From Kastovskya adunca ATA6-11-RM4 (GTDB taxonomy: Bacteria > Cyanobacteriota > Cyanobacteriia > Cyanobacteriales > Coleofasciculaceae), in the NCBI GenBank assembly GCA_019359445.1, contig JAHHHJ010000028.1, forward strand, positions 1 to 64,000: DNA of 64,000 nucleotides, given 5' to 3'. Within the stretch, counting starts at the first letter, position 1; each line of letters starts with the position of its first letter. The position numbers and the translations under genes are program-made. The notes beneath the pieces were generated by a model that searched no databases, was not told the DNA's origin, and saw only the letters and a list, made by a program, of their open reading frames with translations. Shown one piece after another: positions 53,303-63,022 of the stretch.

Positions 53303-54103
53303 ATGTCTACTTTTTCCTTTCCCAGAGAACCAATATTGGCTCAAGCCCCTGCAAAGTCGCCTACCGTTGCTCCGGCACAGCCGTCACCCTCGCCTGTCAC
53401 TGTTGCCGGGTCTGGATCTCAGCCCGCTGGAATATGGATGTTGACTTCAGTCGGGCTGCTTTTACTGCTAGTGGGTTTAGCCGCGTACGGCAAGTTACAA
53501 CTAGACAAACAGACGAAAGCCCTCAAGTTTGAGCAGTTTAAAACCAAAGACCTCCAGAAAAAGCTGAAGCTGGCGCTAGAGACGATCAAGAAAATGGAGC
53601 GAAATCCAGACTTGGTTCACTCCCGCGAGTTCAACTTGGATTACCTCAGAATGCGAATGGATGAAGAGGTGTTTCACTTTGCGATCGTCAACCAAATTAA
53701 GATCAGGGTTAAGCAACTCATTAGTGTGGCGCTTCGTCCAAATCAAGCTGCTCAAGCCGCAATTGGTATTGCTTCGACAGCGGGGCGTCAAGTTGATGAA
53801 ATATTTGACGTCATATATGAAACGGAAAGTGGTGGTAAGCGCATCAAACGGGTACTTTTCCGGATTCAGATCAGATTAATGAAACTGCCTACCCAATCAA
53901 CTTCCGCTACTATTAGCCAAATTATTGATTGTATTGAAACTTTCCTCAGTCCCGCTGAAGACCATGATAGCTGGCAACCGACAATTCAAGGTCGTATTGT
54001 CGTTATCAACTGGGATCAAAAAGCGAAGCCGACTCCTTTGCTAGTGCTGGAACAATCCAGTGAAGGTGTCAACGTAACGTTGAAAACAAAGCGAGCAGTT
54101 TAA
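53303..54103 (+). CDS. Membrane-anchored protein with coiled coil, function unknown
   Basis: 266 residues. A Pro/Ala-rich N-terminus (~1-42) is followed by one membrane helix (~43-65, GIWMLTSVGLLLLLVGLAAYG), a coiled coil (~70-100, KALKFEQFKTKDLQKKLKL) and a globular domain (~110-266) with DYLRMRMDEEVFHFAI and KRVLFRIQIRLMK. It looks like a conserved cyanobacterial protein but I cannot name the family. No cofactor motif. Single gene. Confidence 0.75.
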   Translation: MSTFSFPREPILAQAPAKSPTVAPAQPSPSPVTVAGSGSQPAGIWMLTSVGLLLLLVGLAAYGKLQLDKQTKALKFEQFKTKDLQKKLKLALETIKKMERNPDLVHSREFNLDYLRMRMDEEVFHFAIVNQIKIRVKQLISVALRPNQAAQAAIGIASTAGRQVDEIFDVIYETESGGKRIKRVLFRIQIRLMKLPTQSTSATISQIIDCIETFLSPAEDHDSWQPTIQGRIVVINWDQKAKPTPLLVLEQSSEGVNVTLKTKRAV

Positions 54104-54401
54104 CGGCAGGAAAGTACAACTACTCAGGGTGCAACTATTAAACTTTATCAACTCCTCTGTGAATACTTTTCCTCATCTTTGTAGGGGCAAAAGAGATAGA
54201 GAAACTGTTCTTTGATCGGCAGTTCTCATCTAGTTAAGCGCTTATATCTACTATCTGCTCAAATTAGGAGTGGTCAATAAAGCTGTTACTCTGTTTGGGC
54301 TTGACGTTAACTACGATTTTTGTTAATGAGTGCAGTCTTTAAGTAAAGTTGACTCTCAGGGAATGGTTGAAGCGCGATCGCCCTTAAAAAGAGTATGGTT
54401 T

Positions 54402-55328
54402 TTAGCGCTCTTGGCTATCCAACCAGCTCTCCAAATCTGCCACCGCCGAAAAATCCAACAGCGCCTCCGCTAAATTCTCCATCTGAGTCAGCGATAACTG
54501 AGAAATACGCTCCTGCAACTCCGGCTCAACTGCACCAACTTGCCGCGTCAGTTGCCGCCTAATCAGCGCTAACTGTCCCTCTTGTCTTCCCTCCTGTCTT
54601 CCCCGTTGTAGCCCTTGCTCCATCCAACTTGTGACAATTTCCATAACCACCTCCTGTTCCTGTGGTTCTATGCTACTGATTTCCACTTGGAAACGTTGCT
54701 CCTCCTCTGCATTGAGACGCAAATATGTATCGATGAACCCAGAAATTAACTGCATCCGTGCCGGATTGAGGCGCAAGGTTGCTAGTAGCCGCAGACATTC
54801 CAGCTTCACTCTAGGACGTTCTTCGGTGGCAATGTTCATCTTTGCCATCAGTGCACTGGCGACGGGATTCGGCTGACGTAGATAATCTCGCCAATTCAGG
54901 CGATTGAGCTGAATCACCTGATAGTGGAACTCCAGAACCACTTGGTCAGGAAATTCCACTCGGTGAACGTCGGGTTCTGGGCGTCGAGGAGTATCAAAAG
55001 AAAATAGAGCGATGGGATATACGGGTAGGGCAAATTTTTCGTAGAGACGTGCAAAGTAGCGAAACATCCGCCATCCGAAGTCAGATTGAGGACTCGCTTG
55101 GTTTTCGACGTGAATCAGAAAGAAGGAGTCTTGTGCTCTAAATCTAGCTTTCACGAGCAAATCGGCTTCATACTGCTCACCCGCCGTCACATCAGTAAAG
55201 AGTTCTTTATCAATAAATTCCAGAGAGTCTGCTTGGAGATAAGTAAGAACTTCGGGAAAAAAGAGTTCTAAAAATTCCACAAAAAAGGTAGTGATTAGCT
55301 CTTTAAATAGGCGATCGTGGTCTGTCAT
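54402..55328 (-). CDS. Rpn-family recombination-promoting nuclease / DUF4351 protein
   Basis: 308 residues. The N-terminal PD-(D/E)xK-like nuclease has MTDHDRLFKEL.., FTDVTAGEQYEADLLVKA and FFLIHVENQASPQSDFGWRMFRYF (part), in which D and E-x-N replace the canonical catalytic Lys triad. The C-terminal tail (~240-308, QEGQLALIRRQLTRQVG..LSLTQMENLAEALLDFSAVADLESWL, part) is DUF4351. These genes are common multi-copy elements in cyanobacteria, classed formerly as transposase-like, and promote DNA breakage in E. coli relatives. No IS ends are visible around it. Confidence 0.88.
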   Translation of the reverse strand: MTDHDRLFKELITTFFVEFLELFFPEVLTYLQADSLEFIDKELFTDVTAGEQYEADLLVKARFRAQDSFFLIHVENQASPQSDFGWRMFRYFARLYEKFALPVYPIALFSFDTPRRPEPDVHRVEFPDQVVLEFHYQVIQLNRLNWRDYLRQPNPVASALMAKMNIATEERPRVKLECLRLLATLRLNPARMQLISGFIDTYLRLNAEEEQRFQVEISSIEPQEQEVVMEIVTSWMEQGLQRGRQEGRQEGQLALIRRQLTRQVGAVEPELQERISQLSLTQMENLAEALLDFSAVADLESWLDSQER

Positions 55329-55579
55329 GTTAATTTTATATTTCCATAAATTTTCTGATATCTAAAACACAAATACTGCTTTTACTTATAAGCAACATAG
55401 CTAATCTATTAATAAATAATTACAACCTATCTAACGCGGAATTTAGGGAAAACAAAACTACGTTAAAACAGTTATTAACCCCTTTTGATCTCACGACTCA
55501 ATCTTTTATTTCAATTTTTTAATTACTAATCACAGAGGTTACTAGAATGCGATCGCTCGTTAATGTTACAACGACGAGA

Positions 55580-56587
55580 TTACTCCTTCTTGTCAGAACG
55601 AGCATCGAAAACGGCTAGATGCAAAATTCCATCTCCCTGGTTCACTAAAGGATTTTGCGTGTAACCGATAACTACACCATTACAGGGAGCATAGGTGTTG
55701 AAGGTGCTTTCACCAAAGGCATCAGAAATAACGCCTAAGAGCTGTTTTTTTTCTACTTGTTGACCTAAAGTAACCTTCAGATGAAAAATGCCACTGCGCC
55801 GCGCCCGTATCCACTTACTTTCTTTGACTTCCATCGGTGGCGCAGCAGGGGGCGTTAACCCCAACTGCACCATTCCCAGGTGATTCATCACTTGCAATAT
55901 GCCTTTTACACCGATGGCGATCGCATAATCATCAAACCTCAGTGCTTCTCCCCCTTCATACAACAGTACAGGGATGCCTCGCTGAGTTGCGGCTTGCCGT
56001 AGGGAACCATCGCGGGTGGTGGCATGAATCAGCATCGGCGCACCGAACGCCTTAGCACAGCGATAGGTTTCTGCATCTTGTAAATTTGCACGCACTTGCG
56101 GCAGATTCGTGCGGTGATGGGAAGCCGTATGCAGATCAATGCCGTGGGTGCAACGGCTGACGACTTCTCGCATAAATAAGTGCGCCAAGCGGGATGCCAA
56201 GGAACCACGGGGAGAACCAGGAAACGAGCGGTTGAGATCCCGTCTATCCGGCAAGTAGCGGGACTGCTCGATAAAGCCGAAAACATTGACAATGGGGACA
56301 GCGATCAAGCTACCGTACAATTGCTCCGGCTTAACTTGTTCTAAAACTTGGCGAATAATCTCCACACCATTGATTTCATCACCGTGGATGGCAGCACTAA
56401 GCCACAGCTTGGGCCCCGTTTGCAAGCCATTAATGATAGTGACAGGTAACGAGAGCATCGTTTGTGTCGGCAGACGCCCTACGGGAAGTTCTAAGCACTT
56501 GCGTTCCCCTGGTGCGATCGCCACACCCGCCATCCGAATCACTGCTGGTATCTCAACACCATCGAGATTTAATTCCTGACTACTCAA
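55580..56587 (-). CDS. Succinylglutamate desuccinylase / aspartoacylase family protein
   Basis: 335-residue M14-like metallo-deacylase. LWLSAAIHGDEINGVEIIRQ (zinc His and Glu, ~62-81), RDLNRSFPGSPRGS (~116-129) and GIDLHTASHHRTN (~150-162, zinc His) are the family motifs; the C-terminal ~90 residues form the beta domain. The partner arrangement with rimK and the DTGA protease is a known cluster type; its substrate in that cluster is unclear. Start TTG with AGAAGAA upstream. Third of three genes on this strand, 75 bases after rimK. Confidence 0.9.
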   Translation of the reverse strand: MSSQELNLDGVEIPAVIRMAGVAIAPGERKCLELPVGRLPTQTMLSLPVTIINGLQTGPKLWLSAAIHGDEINGVEIIRQVLEQVKPEQLYGSLIAVPIVNVFGFIEQSRYLPDRRDLNRSFPGSPRGSLASRLAHLFMREVVSRCTHGIDLHTASHHRTNLPQVRANLQDAETYRCAKAFGAPMLIHATTRDGSLRQAATQRGIPVLLYEGGEALRFDDYAIAIGVKGILQVMNHLGMVQLGLTPPAAPPMEVKESKWIRARRSGIFHLKVTLGQQVEKKQLLGVISDAFGESTFNTYAPCNGVVIGYTQNPLVNQGDGILHLAVFDARSDKKE

Positions 56588-56662
56588 TTTCTTCTATTAG
56601 CAACCGTTGAGTAAGTATAGATATCCTAATTTTTAAACGGTTTTCCCTGACGACTCACAAAA

Positions 56663-57568
56663 TTAATACTGAATGCGATCGCGCGTTTTTCCTAAAGTGG
56701 CGTTTTTTTCTAAAAATTCAATAATTCTTGCTGCCACATCTACCCCCGCTGCCTTTTCAATCCCCTCTAGTCCCGGTGAAGAATTTACCTCCATCACCAC
56801 CGAACCATGATTTGAGCGTAGCAAATCTACCCCAGCTACTCTCAGCCCCATTGCTTTTGCTGCCCGTATCGCTGTACTTCGCTCCTCTGGCGTCAACTTG
56901 ATTTTCTCCGCTGTTCCGCCTCGGTGCAGGTTTGAGCGGAATTCTCCTGGTGCGCTTTGCCGTTTCATTGATGCCACAACCTTATCACCAATCACAAAGC
57001 AGCGAATATCCATACCTGCGGCTTCTTTGATATATTCCTGCACCAAAATATTTGCATCCAAACCGCGAAAGGCTTCAATTACCGACTTCGCTGCTTGGTG
57101 AGTTTCTGCCAGCACCACCCCAATTCCTTGGGTTCCCTCCAGCAGCTTAATCACTAACGGCGCACCGCCAACCAGTTCGATTAAGCCGTCAATATCTTGT
57201 GTTGAATGGGCAAAGCCCGTCACAGGTAAACCAATGCCTTCACGGGAGAGGATTTGCAAGCAGCGCAACTTATCGCGAGAGCGAGAAATTGCCTGCGATT
57301 CGTTAGCACTGAAGACTCCCATGACCTCAAACTGTCGTACCACTGCCGTTCCGTAGAACGTTTTTGACGCCCCAATCCGAGGAATGACCGCATCAAAATT
57401 TTCCAACGGTTTTCCCTGATACATCACCATTGGCTTATGAGAGGTGATGTTCATATAACAGCGCACATAATCAACCACCCGAATCTGGTGTCCTCGTTCT
57501 TCTCCAGCCTCTTTTAGACGACGAGTGGAGTACAGTGATGCATCCTGGGATAAAATTGCGATTTTCAT
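56663..57568 (-). CDS. rimK: ATP-grasp ligase RimK (glutamate ligase family)
   Basis: 301 residues. E. coli RimK adds glutamates to ribosomal protein S6 C-terminally and makes poly-alpha-glutamate. Visible: N-terminal [42 protein letters not shown] (part, ~59), the ATP-grasp core [17 protein letters not shown] (~139-155), [26 protein letters not shown] (part) and [28 protein letters not shown] (part; metal-binding residues). The ATG follows the protease stop after 2 bases, so the two are an operon. Confidence 0.96.
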   Translation of the reverse strand: MKIAILSQDASLYSTRRLKEAGEERGHQIRVVDYVRCYMNITSHKPMVMYQGKPLENFDAVIPRIGASKTFYGTAVVRQFEVMGVFSANESQAISRSRDKLRCLQILSREGIGLPVTGFAHSTQDIDGLIELVGGAPLVIKLLEGTQGIGVVLAETHQAAKSVIEAFRGLDANILVQEYIKEAAGMDIRCFVIGDKVVASMKRQSAPGEFRSNLHRGGTAEKIKLTPEERSTAIRAAKAMGLRVAGVDLLRSNHGSVVMEVNSSPGLEGIEKAAGVDVAARIIEFLEKNATLGKTRDRIQY

Positions 57569-57570
57569 CG

Positions 57571-58041
57571 TTATTTGTGACTTATCTGCTTAATTTTAGG
57601 GTTCTCAGCCGAACCATACAAAAAGGAGCAACCTGCATCTACTAAAAAGCGACGACGTACCGCCTGCCGTCCCAGCAACATCCGAAAGCCCATGACATCG
57701 CGATTTGTTAAAGTCAATTCAATGGGAAACACGTACTCTCCTAGGGTTACAGGAGTCTGAATAACGGGTCGCACTGTGGCTTGTCCGCCGGAATTCCGAA
57801 CGGATCGTTGATCGAGAAGTTCGGCTTCCGCCAGAACAGTGTGGTAGGTGTCCTGTTGGTAGGGATGAACTTTGAAGCGTACCATCATCTTCCCCTCACG
57901 CTCAAACCTTTCCACATCGAAAGCATGTAAAGCAGAAGAACGTGCCCCCGTGTCAATTTTTGCCTTAACGTTTATAATTCCCAACTCCGGCAAAGAAAGC
58001 CGTTCTCGCCAGCCGATTAAAGGCAATTCCTGCTGTTTCAT
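57571..58041 (-). CDS. DTGA aspartyl-protease-like protein (RimB/ATP-dependent zinc protease family)
   Basis: 156 residues from the ATG at 58041 (TTG at 58080 would add 13). The motif [15 protein letters not shown] (~25-39) is the retropepsin-like active site (DTGA) of the family annotated as ATP-dependent zinc protease. A second family motif, [16 protein letters not shown], is near the C-terminus. RLARE of the cluster, i.e. rimK and the deacylase, follow downstream; the trio is a recurring gene neighbourhood, suggesting processing of RimK products (inference). Confidence 0.88.
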   Translation of the reverse strand: MKQQELPLIGWRERLSLPELGIINVKAKIDTGARSSALHAFDVERFEREGKMMVRFKVHPYQQDTYHTVLAEAELLDQRSVRNSGGQATVRPVIQTPVTLGEYVFPIELTLTNRDVMGFRMLLGRQAVRRRFLVDAGCSFLYGSAENPKIKQISHK

Positions 58042-58181
58042 AAAACGGTTAGAGAGTGGTTTGCCGTTCTCTTCACTCAAAGCAAGGGTAGGTGAGCCTG
58101 TTTTTTACTGGCAACCTATCCCCATTCATGGAATAGGGGCACAGCATACCATGCCCCTACAAGTCCTATGCTTATAGCTGA

Positions 58182-59378
58182 TTACGATACAGGTAACTTG
58201 TACTGTCCGACAATCCGCTTGGCGTACTCTGGAACATGCGCCTCCAACTTCTCTGGATGGTGGCGCTTCATGTATAAATAGTTGCGAGTGAAGTGCGAGT
58301 CAATCGAGAAGCGGGCATACTCCAATCCTTTGGGGCCAATCTGTTCAATCACCACACCCATCATCTTCGCCGCCCACATTGGCAGAGTGACGCCTTTGTC
58401 GTAAGCGGGAATGCTTTGCTGCACAGCATTGCGTCTGTCTCCCTTCGACATTACAGGCTGCGTTTCTAGCTGTTCTTGCACCAAGTCCAGCATTTCTTGC
58501 CCCGTGTCGTTGCGAACTACAATCCATTGCCAGCCAAAGGGTGCGCCCATATAACCCACCACTAAGTCTGCCAAGGAATTTACATAGTCAAAACAACTCA
58601 TGCAGGAAGGCGCAAAGACATCCTTAAGTTGATTCGTCTTCAATCCAAAAAACGGTACCATTTCAATCGAGCCATCTTCATGCTTGAAGTGAACCCGGAA
58701 GTCTTGCATAAACTCGTAATGCACCACTGTTTCTGGGGAACGGCTGGTGGTTTCCAAAAACTTCTGCAATCCCGCACGGGTAACGTTATCTACGCAGGGC
58801 GTGCCTAAAACATAAAGCTTTTCTAAGCCCAGTTCCTTCTCGACTGCGCGCAATGCCTGAATCTGGCAACCAACGCCGATAACCAGTAGCCGCTTCATCC
58901 CAGATTTCTCGATTTCCTCCAACACCGATAAATTAGGCGAAAGCGTTGGTTTATTCACCCGTGCTGCCAGAATCTCCTCTGGTGTCCGCGCAATAATCGG
59001 CATCGGTTGAAATCGGTCTTCCTTGGTGTTTTGAACGCAGACAACGCCTTCCACCAAGCCTCGATTGAGCATTTCAATGGCAATGCTGCTGACAATCCCC
59101 GTCCACTGCGCCCCCTCAATCGGCTGAGTTTTTCGCGCCGCCATCATATCTTGATGAACGCCAAAGTACCAATCATCTTGGTTATCTAAATCGCGGCTGC
59201 GTCCGTGGGCTTCTTCTTCCAATTCGGCAATCTGCTGGTTTAAGAAAGCACACGCTTCCTTGACATAATGGATGTAGTATGTATCACACAAGCCGCACTC
59301 GCTGCATAGTTCCTTAGCAGGGCGACGGCTACCTGTTTTCAGGGCTTTGGCTTTTTGATGAGGGAAAACCGAGGTCAT
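58182..59378 (-). CDS. bciB: Divinyl (proto)chlorophyllide 8-vinyl reductase, ferredoxin type
   Basis: Reduces the 8-vinyl group of divinyl chlorophyllide with ferredoxin in chlorophyll synthesis. 398 residues of the F420 hydrogenase beta-subunit family. Cluster ligands: ELCSECGLCDTYY (~23-35), GTPCVDN (~193-199) and PSCMSCFDY (~255-263); the ligand-bearing segment LLVIGVGCQIQALRA is at ~163. Length and motifs match cyanobacterial Slr1923-type proteins. Single gene; the terminal Tyr/Lys-rich helix is kept. Confidence 0.95.
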   Translation of the reverse strand: MTSVFPHQKAKALKTGSRRPAKELCSECGLCDTYYIHYVKEACAFLNQQIAELEEEAHGRSRDLDNQDDWYFGVHQDMMAARKTQPIEGAQWTGIVSSIAIEMLNRGLVEGVVCVQNTKEDRFQPMPIIARTPEEILAARVNKPTLSPNLSVLEEIEKSGMKRLLVIGVGCQIQALRAVEKELGLEKLYVLGTPCVDNVTRAGLQKFLETTSRSPETVVHYEFMQDFRVHFKHEDGSIEMVPFFGLKTNQLKDVFAPSCMSCFDYVNSLADLVVGYMGAPFGWQWIVVRNDTGQEMLDLVQEQLETQPVMSKGDRRNAVQQSIPAYDKGVTLPMWAAKMMGVVIEQIGPKGLEYARFSIDSHFTRNYLYMKRHHPEKLEAHVPEYAKRIVGQYKLPVS

Positions 59379-59481
59379 GTAAAGGGATGTTTATTAATGG
59401 ATGAAGCAATAACTGTCAGAGTAAAGCAGGAGTGAGGCTTTAAGCTACCAAACATTAAGCGATTGTAACTGACGGAAGCTG

Positions 59482-59514
59482 AGATCCCCGACTTCTCTAA
59501 GAAGTCGGGGATCT
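59482..59514. repeat. Dispersed palindromic repeat (agatccccgacttc / gaagtcggggatct)
   Basis: Perfect 14-bp stem with a 5-base loop. I recall the same gatccccgacttctt palindrome as a dispersed repeat in several filamentous cyanobacterial genomes. It sits between bciB and the GerMN gene and has no T tract. Confidence 0.85.
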
Positions 59515-59598
59515 GAACCGTGGTTTGAATAAGCTCCATGTATCAGTCGCCCATTGCTTCAGATTAAGATGCGATCGCGCTTATCCCTCATTTAACCA

Positions 59599-60813
59599 TT
59601 ACGCTTCAGGACGGACATCCAAACAACCTTCGATGTAATTCACCTCCGGCAGTTTACCCGCCAACATGGCATTCACTCGCTCTCCTTTAGTAACAAACTT
59701 GAGACGTAAGTTTTTGTCTCTATTGCTTTTCGGGATAAACGTCAGGAAATGACCATCTTCTGAATACGGAAGTCTGCTTACTTGTAGGTTGCCGCCATAC
59801 AGTGACTGAACTGACTCTTCAGTATCTGGAATCTTTGCCCCGCTGACCGTGGTAATATCGTCTGTCTCAATCTCCACCCTAGCGATTCGACCGTTCGTCA
59901 CCATGAAAACAACGCCCTCTGGTTCTCCAGCTAGTTTGTAGTAGTCGCAGATGCGATTGGGATTGGGATTGGACGACACGAGTTTAATTCCCGCCGCCTG
60001 TGATGCTTGCTCAACCGTCATTCCGATATTCACAGGACCAATACCATTAATAGCAAGTTGCGAGTTTCTGTTGAGTTTCGGCTGAGTGCTGACTGAACCC
60101 AAACATCTGTTGTCACCGCTTGCATCTGCCAAACAGTTGCCATTTTTGTTCAAAAGAACTACAGATTTAATGGTGGAAAACTGCTTGAGGGTTGTTTCGA
60201 TAGCGCTTTGGGCGCGAGCATCATCACCAATGCCCGCAGATAGCACATCCCGACAAAATTGCAGTCTAGCGACACCCTGATTGATCGAGAGAGTAAAGTC
60301 TTTGCCACAGTTAGAATTTCCCCTTAACTGAAGCGCTGTAGTTACACCATTTTGTTTCTCTCTACTCGTGGGGCCAGCAATCAGTTGTTCAATGGCAAAG
60401 CTGGCAACACCTTCGCTTGAGGTGGTTCGCCATACGGGTTTGACAGCGGTGAAATCTTCTGCACTCTCAGGACTTTTCGGAAAGAATACCTTCACGTTTT
60501 TGAGAGTTGCTTTAGCGGGGGCTGAGGGTTTTTGAGCGACCTGTCTTGTTGGACGACTGGCGGAGTTTGAGGAATTTTGCGCCACTCTTGCGGGACGCTC
60601 TTCTAGCGAATCGGTTTGCTGGGAGTCATAAGGGAGTTCTCTGTCTTCAAACTCTGTGGAGGAATCTGTTGTGTCTGCTGATTGTTCTATTTCTTCCTGA
60701 GAGAAATCTGAGGAGTTGGGCGTGTCTGCCACTGATCCCACGCAAGCACTGAGTCCCAAAATGCTCAGTAGTAGGAAGCCAGATAGTAAAGCCGAGCGAT
60801 GGTTCTTCTGCAT
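59599..60813 (-). CDS. GerMN-domain lipoprotein
   Basis: 404 residues. A lipoprotein signal LLSILGLSAC (Cys ~24) starts a Ser/Thr/acidic linker to ~100. The GerMN domain (~105-225) reads VKVFFPKSPES.., AIEQLIAGPTSREKQNG and DFTLSINQGVARLQFC. A second, unnamed domain (~245-400) has INGIGPVNIGMTVEQASQAAGIKL, a pattern seen in other cyanobacterial extracellular proteins. Envelope-located, function unknown. Confidence 0.88.
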   Translation of the reverse strand: MQKNHRSALLSGFLLLSILGLSACVGSVADTPNSSDFSQEEIEQSADTTDSSTEFEDRELPYDSQQTDSLEERPARVAQNSSNSASRPTRQVAQKPSAPAKATLKNVKVFFPKSPESAEDFTAVKPVWRTTSSEGVASFAIEQLIAGPTSREKQNGVTTALQLRGNSNCGKDFTLSINQGVARLQFCRDVLSAGIGDDARAQSAIETTLKQFSTIKSVVLLNKNGNCLADASGDNRCLGSVSTQPKLNRNSQLAINGIGPVNIGMTVEQASQAAGIKLVSSNPNPNRICDYYKLAGEPEGVVFMVTNGRIARVEIETDDITTVSGAKIPDTEESVQSLYGGNLQVSRLPYSEDGHFLTFIPKSNRDKNLRLKFVTKGERVNAMLAGKLPEVNYIEGCLDVRPEA

Positions 60814-60879
60814 GTTTCTTTGATGATTAGATAACCCACATCTCCATGCTTAGCTGGAAGGGAACACATATGTGGGCGT

Positions 60880-61695
60880 GTGTCAATGCTGCTATCAACA
60901 TCAACAGGAGCAGATGGTTTTCCTGACGGGTTGAACAAAAGATTCAATGGTTTAGCATCCCTCTTAGAAACCCTAGTGCTTTACCAAGGGTTGGGCAAAA
61001 GCAGGGGCGACATCAGGAAAGCTACCATAGCAAAGGCAAAGGCACTTATTGCTTCGCTAGTCTCCTCACCTAATTTCAATCTCCTGAGCGCCTTGAACTA
61101 CTATTCTCAACACCCCAACGCCTTCTCAAGTAATTACCTCAACGACCTGCGAGGAGAGATTCTGGCGTGTTCTTATCTGGCAATCAACAACCTCAACCGT
61201 GACTTCGTTGGCACTAAAGGGTTTTCTGTGGTGTTTCAACGTTCAGAACTTGGGGAAGTAGAACGGCGGTTTCCCTTCTTCAAGCCCTATTTAGACCAAG
61301 CGTTACAACCCACCTGTAATGCTTTCTACCTCAACCCCCTGCTACTCAAAGAAGGCTCCCGCGTCGATCCTCATATCGATCGCTCTTTGCGGTCTTACTG
61401 CAAAACGGTTGAGCCTCCCGTGGTAGTTAGCGTTCTTTATGTGCAGGTACCGTCCAATCTGCAAGGGGGAGAGTTGGTGCTGCGCCGGAACAAACGGCAA
61501 GTTGGGCAGATTAAGCCACAAGCCAATACACTGCTGTATTTTCAGGGCGACCTCACCCATGCGGTTAATGCGGTTAAGACCACTGGGACTCGTTTAAGTT
61601 TGGTTTGCGAACAATACAGCCTGAGCGAAGCAGAACTGCAAGATATTCCAGCGTTCACAATAGAGTCTAGGGCAGTGAAGGCTCACCGGAAGTAA
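60880..61695 (+). CDS. 2OG-Fe(II) dioxygenase family protein
   Basis: 271 residues with a double-stranded beta-helix oxygenase domain at ~110-260. Iron ligands are visible: the HxD of RVDPHIDRSL (~164-167) and the distal His in GDLTHAVNAV (~229), with R-L-S-L in TGTRLSLVCEQYS supplying the 2-oxoglutarate-binding Arg (~240). The N-terminal ~70 residues are helical and unassigned. Start GTG at 60880 with ATG two codons later. Substrate unknown; prolyl hydroxylase-like is one possibility. Confidence 0.85.
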   Translation: MSMLLSTSTGADGFPDGLNKRFNGLASLLETLVLYQGLGKSRGDIRKATIAKAKALIASLVSSPNFNLLSALNYYSQHPNAFSSNYLNDLRGEILACSYLAINNLNRDFVGTKGFSVVFQRSELGEVERRFPFFKPYLDQALQPTCNAFYLNPLLLKEGSRVDPHIDRSLRSYCKTVEPPVVVSVLYVQVPSNLQGGELVLRRNKRQVGQIKPQANTLLYFQGDLTHAVNAVKTTGTRLSLVCEQYSLSEAELQDIPAFTIESRAVKAHRK

Positions 61696-61710
61696 CAAAG
61701 GCGATCGCTC

Positions 61711-62262
61711 TTACTGCGCCCCAATCAGGTCTTTGAGATGAAGCTGGATCTTGATATCCACTAACTGATTCTCGATTGGCAAGCGATCGCCTGAAATCCA
61801 CGCTTCTGTCGGTCGGAACTGATAAATTCTGCGAGGTGAGTCCAACAGATAGTCCTCAACGGTTCTGTGCAGTTGCTTCCCAGCCCGATTAAACAGCAGT
61901 TTCATTATCGACGCTACTTGCTCTGGCTTTACCTCTGATGCCGTTCCGTAAAAATAGAGTCCTTTCCCTGTCCCCTCTTTAACATGGGAATTGAAAATGG
62001 CGATCGCGACTCGTCCATTGTTGTGATCAATGTTTTGTGAATGTTTAGCTGCTACTGCTGATGACCAATAGAGGTTCCAGTTGTGATCGGGGACGAAAAA
62101 AACGGGGGATACCCAAGGAAAACCTTCTGACGAGCAGGTGGATAATGTGCAGTAGAGGGTATTTTCAATAATTTGACGGGCGTTTTCGATGACTTCTGGG
62201 TTGTTTGAGTCGATTGTGTTGACCCATCCATTTTCAGCAGCGGCTGGTTCCATCGGCTCCAA
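61711..62262 (-). CDS. Pyridoxamine 5'-phosphate oxidase-family protein
   Basis: 183-residue split-barrel FMN-type protein. ARQIIENTLYCTLSTCSSEGFPWVSPVFF (part, ~28-56) and NLYWSSAVAAKHSQNIDHNNGRVAIAIF (part, ~63-90) are the typical strands and loop; IYQFRPTEAWISGD closes the barrel. The family includes flavin reductases and F420 or haem binders; the actual activity is unknown. Convergent with the 2OG oxygenase gene (15 bases apart). GGAG is 3 bases before the ATG. Confidence 0.87.
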   Translation of the reverse strand: MEPMEPAAAENGWVNTIDSNNPEVIENARQIIENTLYCTLSTCSSEGFPWVSPVFFVPDHNWNLYWSSAVAAKHSQNIDHNNGRVAIAIFNSHVKEGTGKGLYFYGTASEVKPEQVASIMKLLFNRAGKQLHRTVEDYLLDSPRRIYQFRPTEAWISGDRLPIENQLVDIKIQLHLKDLIGAQ

Positions 62263-62581
62263 CTTCTAGGCTAATTTGCCATTATTCTACCTAGACGGCA
62301 AATCTTAATACTCTTCAATTTGGCAGTGTAGTGAAAGCGCACCGCCACGACACGCAGCAAGGTTGAGCATAGGTTGGGTTGGCTTCTGGGAAGCAGGCGA
62401 CGTGTAGTGCGATCGCGCCCCTCACCCTAATCAATTAGACATCTTTAAGCACAGGGCATAGGCTCTAGTTGATAGTAATGTTTCCCTGCTCTCTTGATGC
62501 TCTGCACTTGATCGGCAAGATCTTTTCGCGCGACCTTTCAAATGCAGAGCAAAGACCTAATTTAGAACTGTTGTGCTCGTT
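62263..62581. other. 319-bp intergenic region
   Basis: No gene, repeat or terminator that I can support. One HIP1-like octamer at 62409-62417. Confidence 0.5.
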
Positions 62582-63022
62582 CTATTGTTGACTTGCTCCC
62601 TCAGATTGTTGCTGACGGCGTTGACGCCATTGCTGGCGAGATTCCTGAAGTTGTTGCTGTTGCTCAGGAGTCAGCACTGCTTGCATCTGAGTCTTGGCGT
62701 TCTGCCAAATCTCTTGCATCCTTGACTGTTGCTCTGGGGTTAGATTCAGGTTTGGTCTTTGCCGTTGCTCTTTAGCAAGGCGCATTTGTTCCTGTTGCTC
62801 CGGGGTGAGAATGGAATTCATTTGCTGACGCGTAGACTCCTGAATTTGCCGCATTTGCGCCTGTTGAGCATCCGTCAAATTTAGTTGACCGAATTTCATT
62901 CTCGCTCCACCGACGCCGCTAGGATTAGCAACAGCCGCTTGGTTCAAAACGGGAATCATTGGGGAAGCAGCAAGCATCAATGCGATCGCCCCTGGCAATA
63001 AGAACAAAGATTTCTTCTTCAT
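62582..63022 (-). CDS. LTxxQ-motif (Spy/CpxP-like) periplasmic protein
   Basis: 146 residues with a cleavable signal peptide (~1-32, KKKSLFLLPGAIALMLAASP). Four LTxxQ motifs: LTDAQ (~49), LTPEQ (~72), LTPEQ (~94), LTPEQ (~117), with Gln/Arg-rich helices between. This is the Spy/CpxP layout of envelope-stress chaperones, but the C-terminus is shorter and very Gln-rich. Function in cyanobacteria is uncharacterised. Confidence 0.87.
   Translation of the reverse strand: MKKKSLFLLPGAIALMLAASPMIPVLNQAAVANPSGVGGARMKFGQLNLTDAQQAQMRQIQESTRQQMNSILTPEQQEQMRLAKEQRQRPNLNLTPEQQSRMQEIWQNAKTQMQAVLTPEQQQQLQESRQQWRQRRQQQSEGASQQ

Noticed and set aside
54402-55328. Complete insertion sequence around the Rpn-family gene
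   Set aside because: No inverted ends or target duplications were found at either side.
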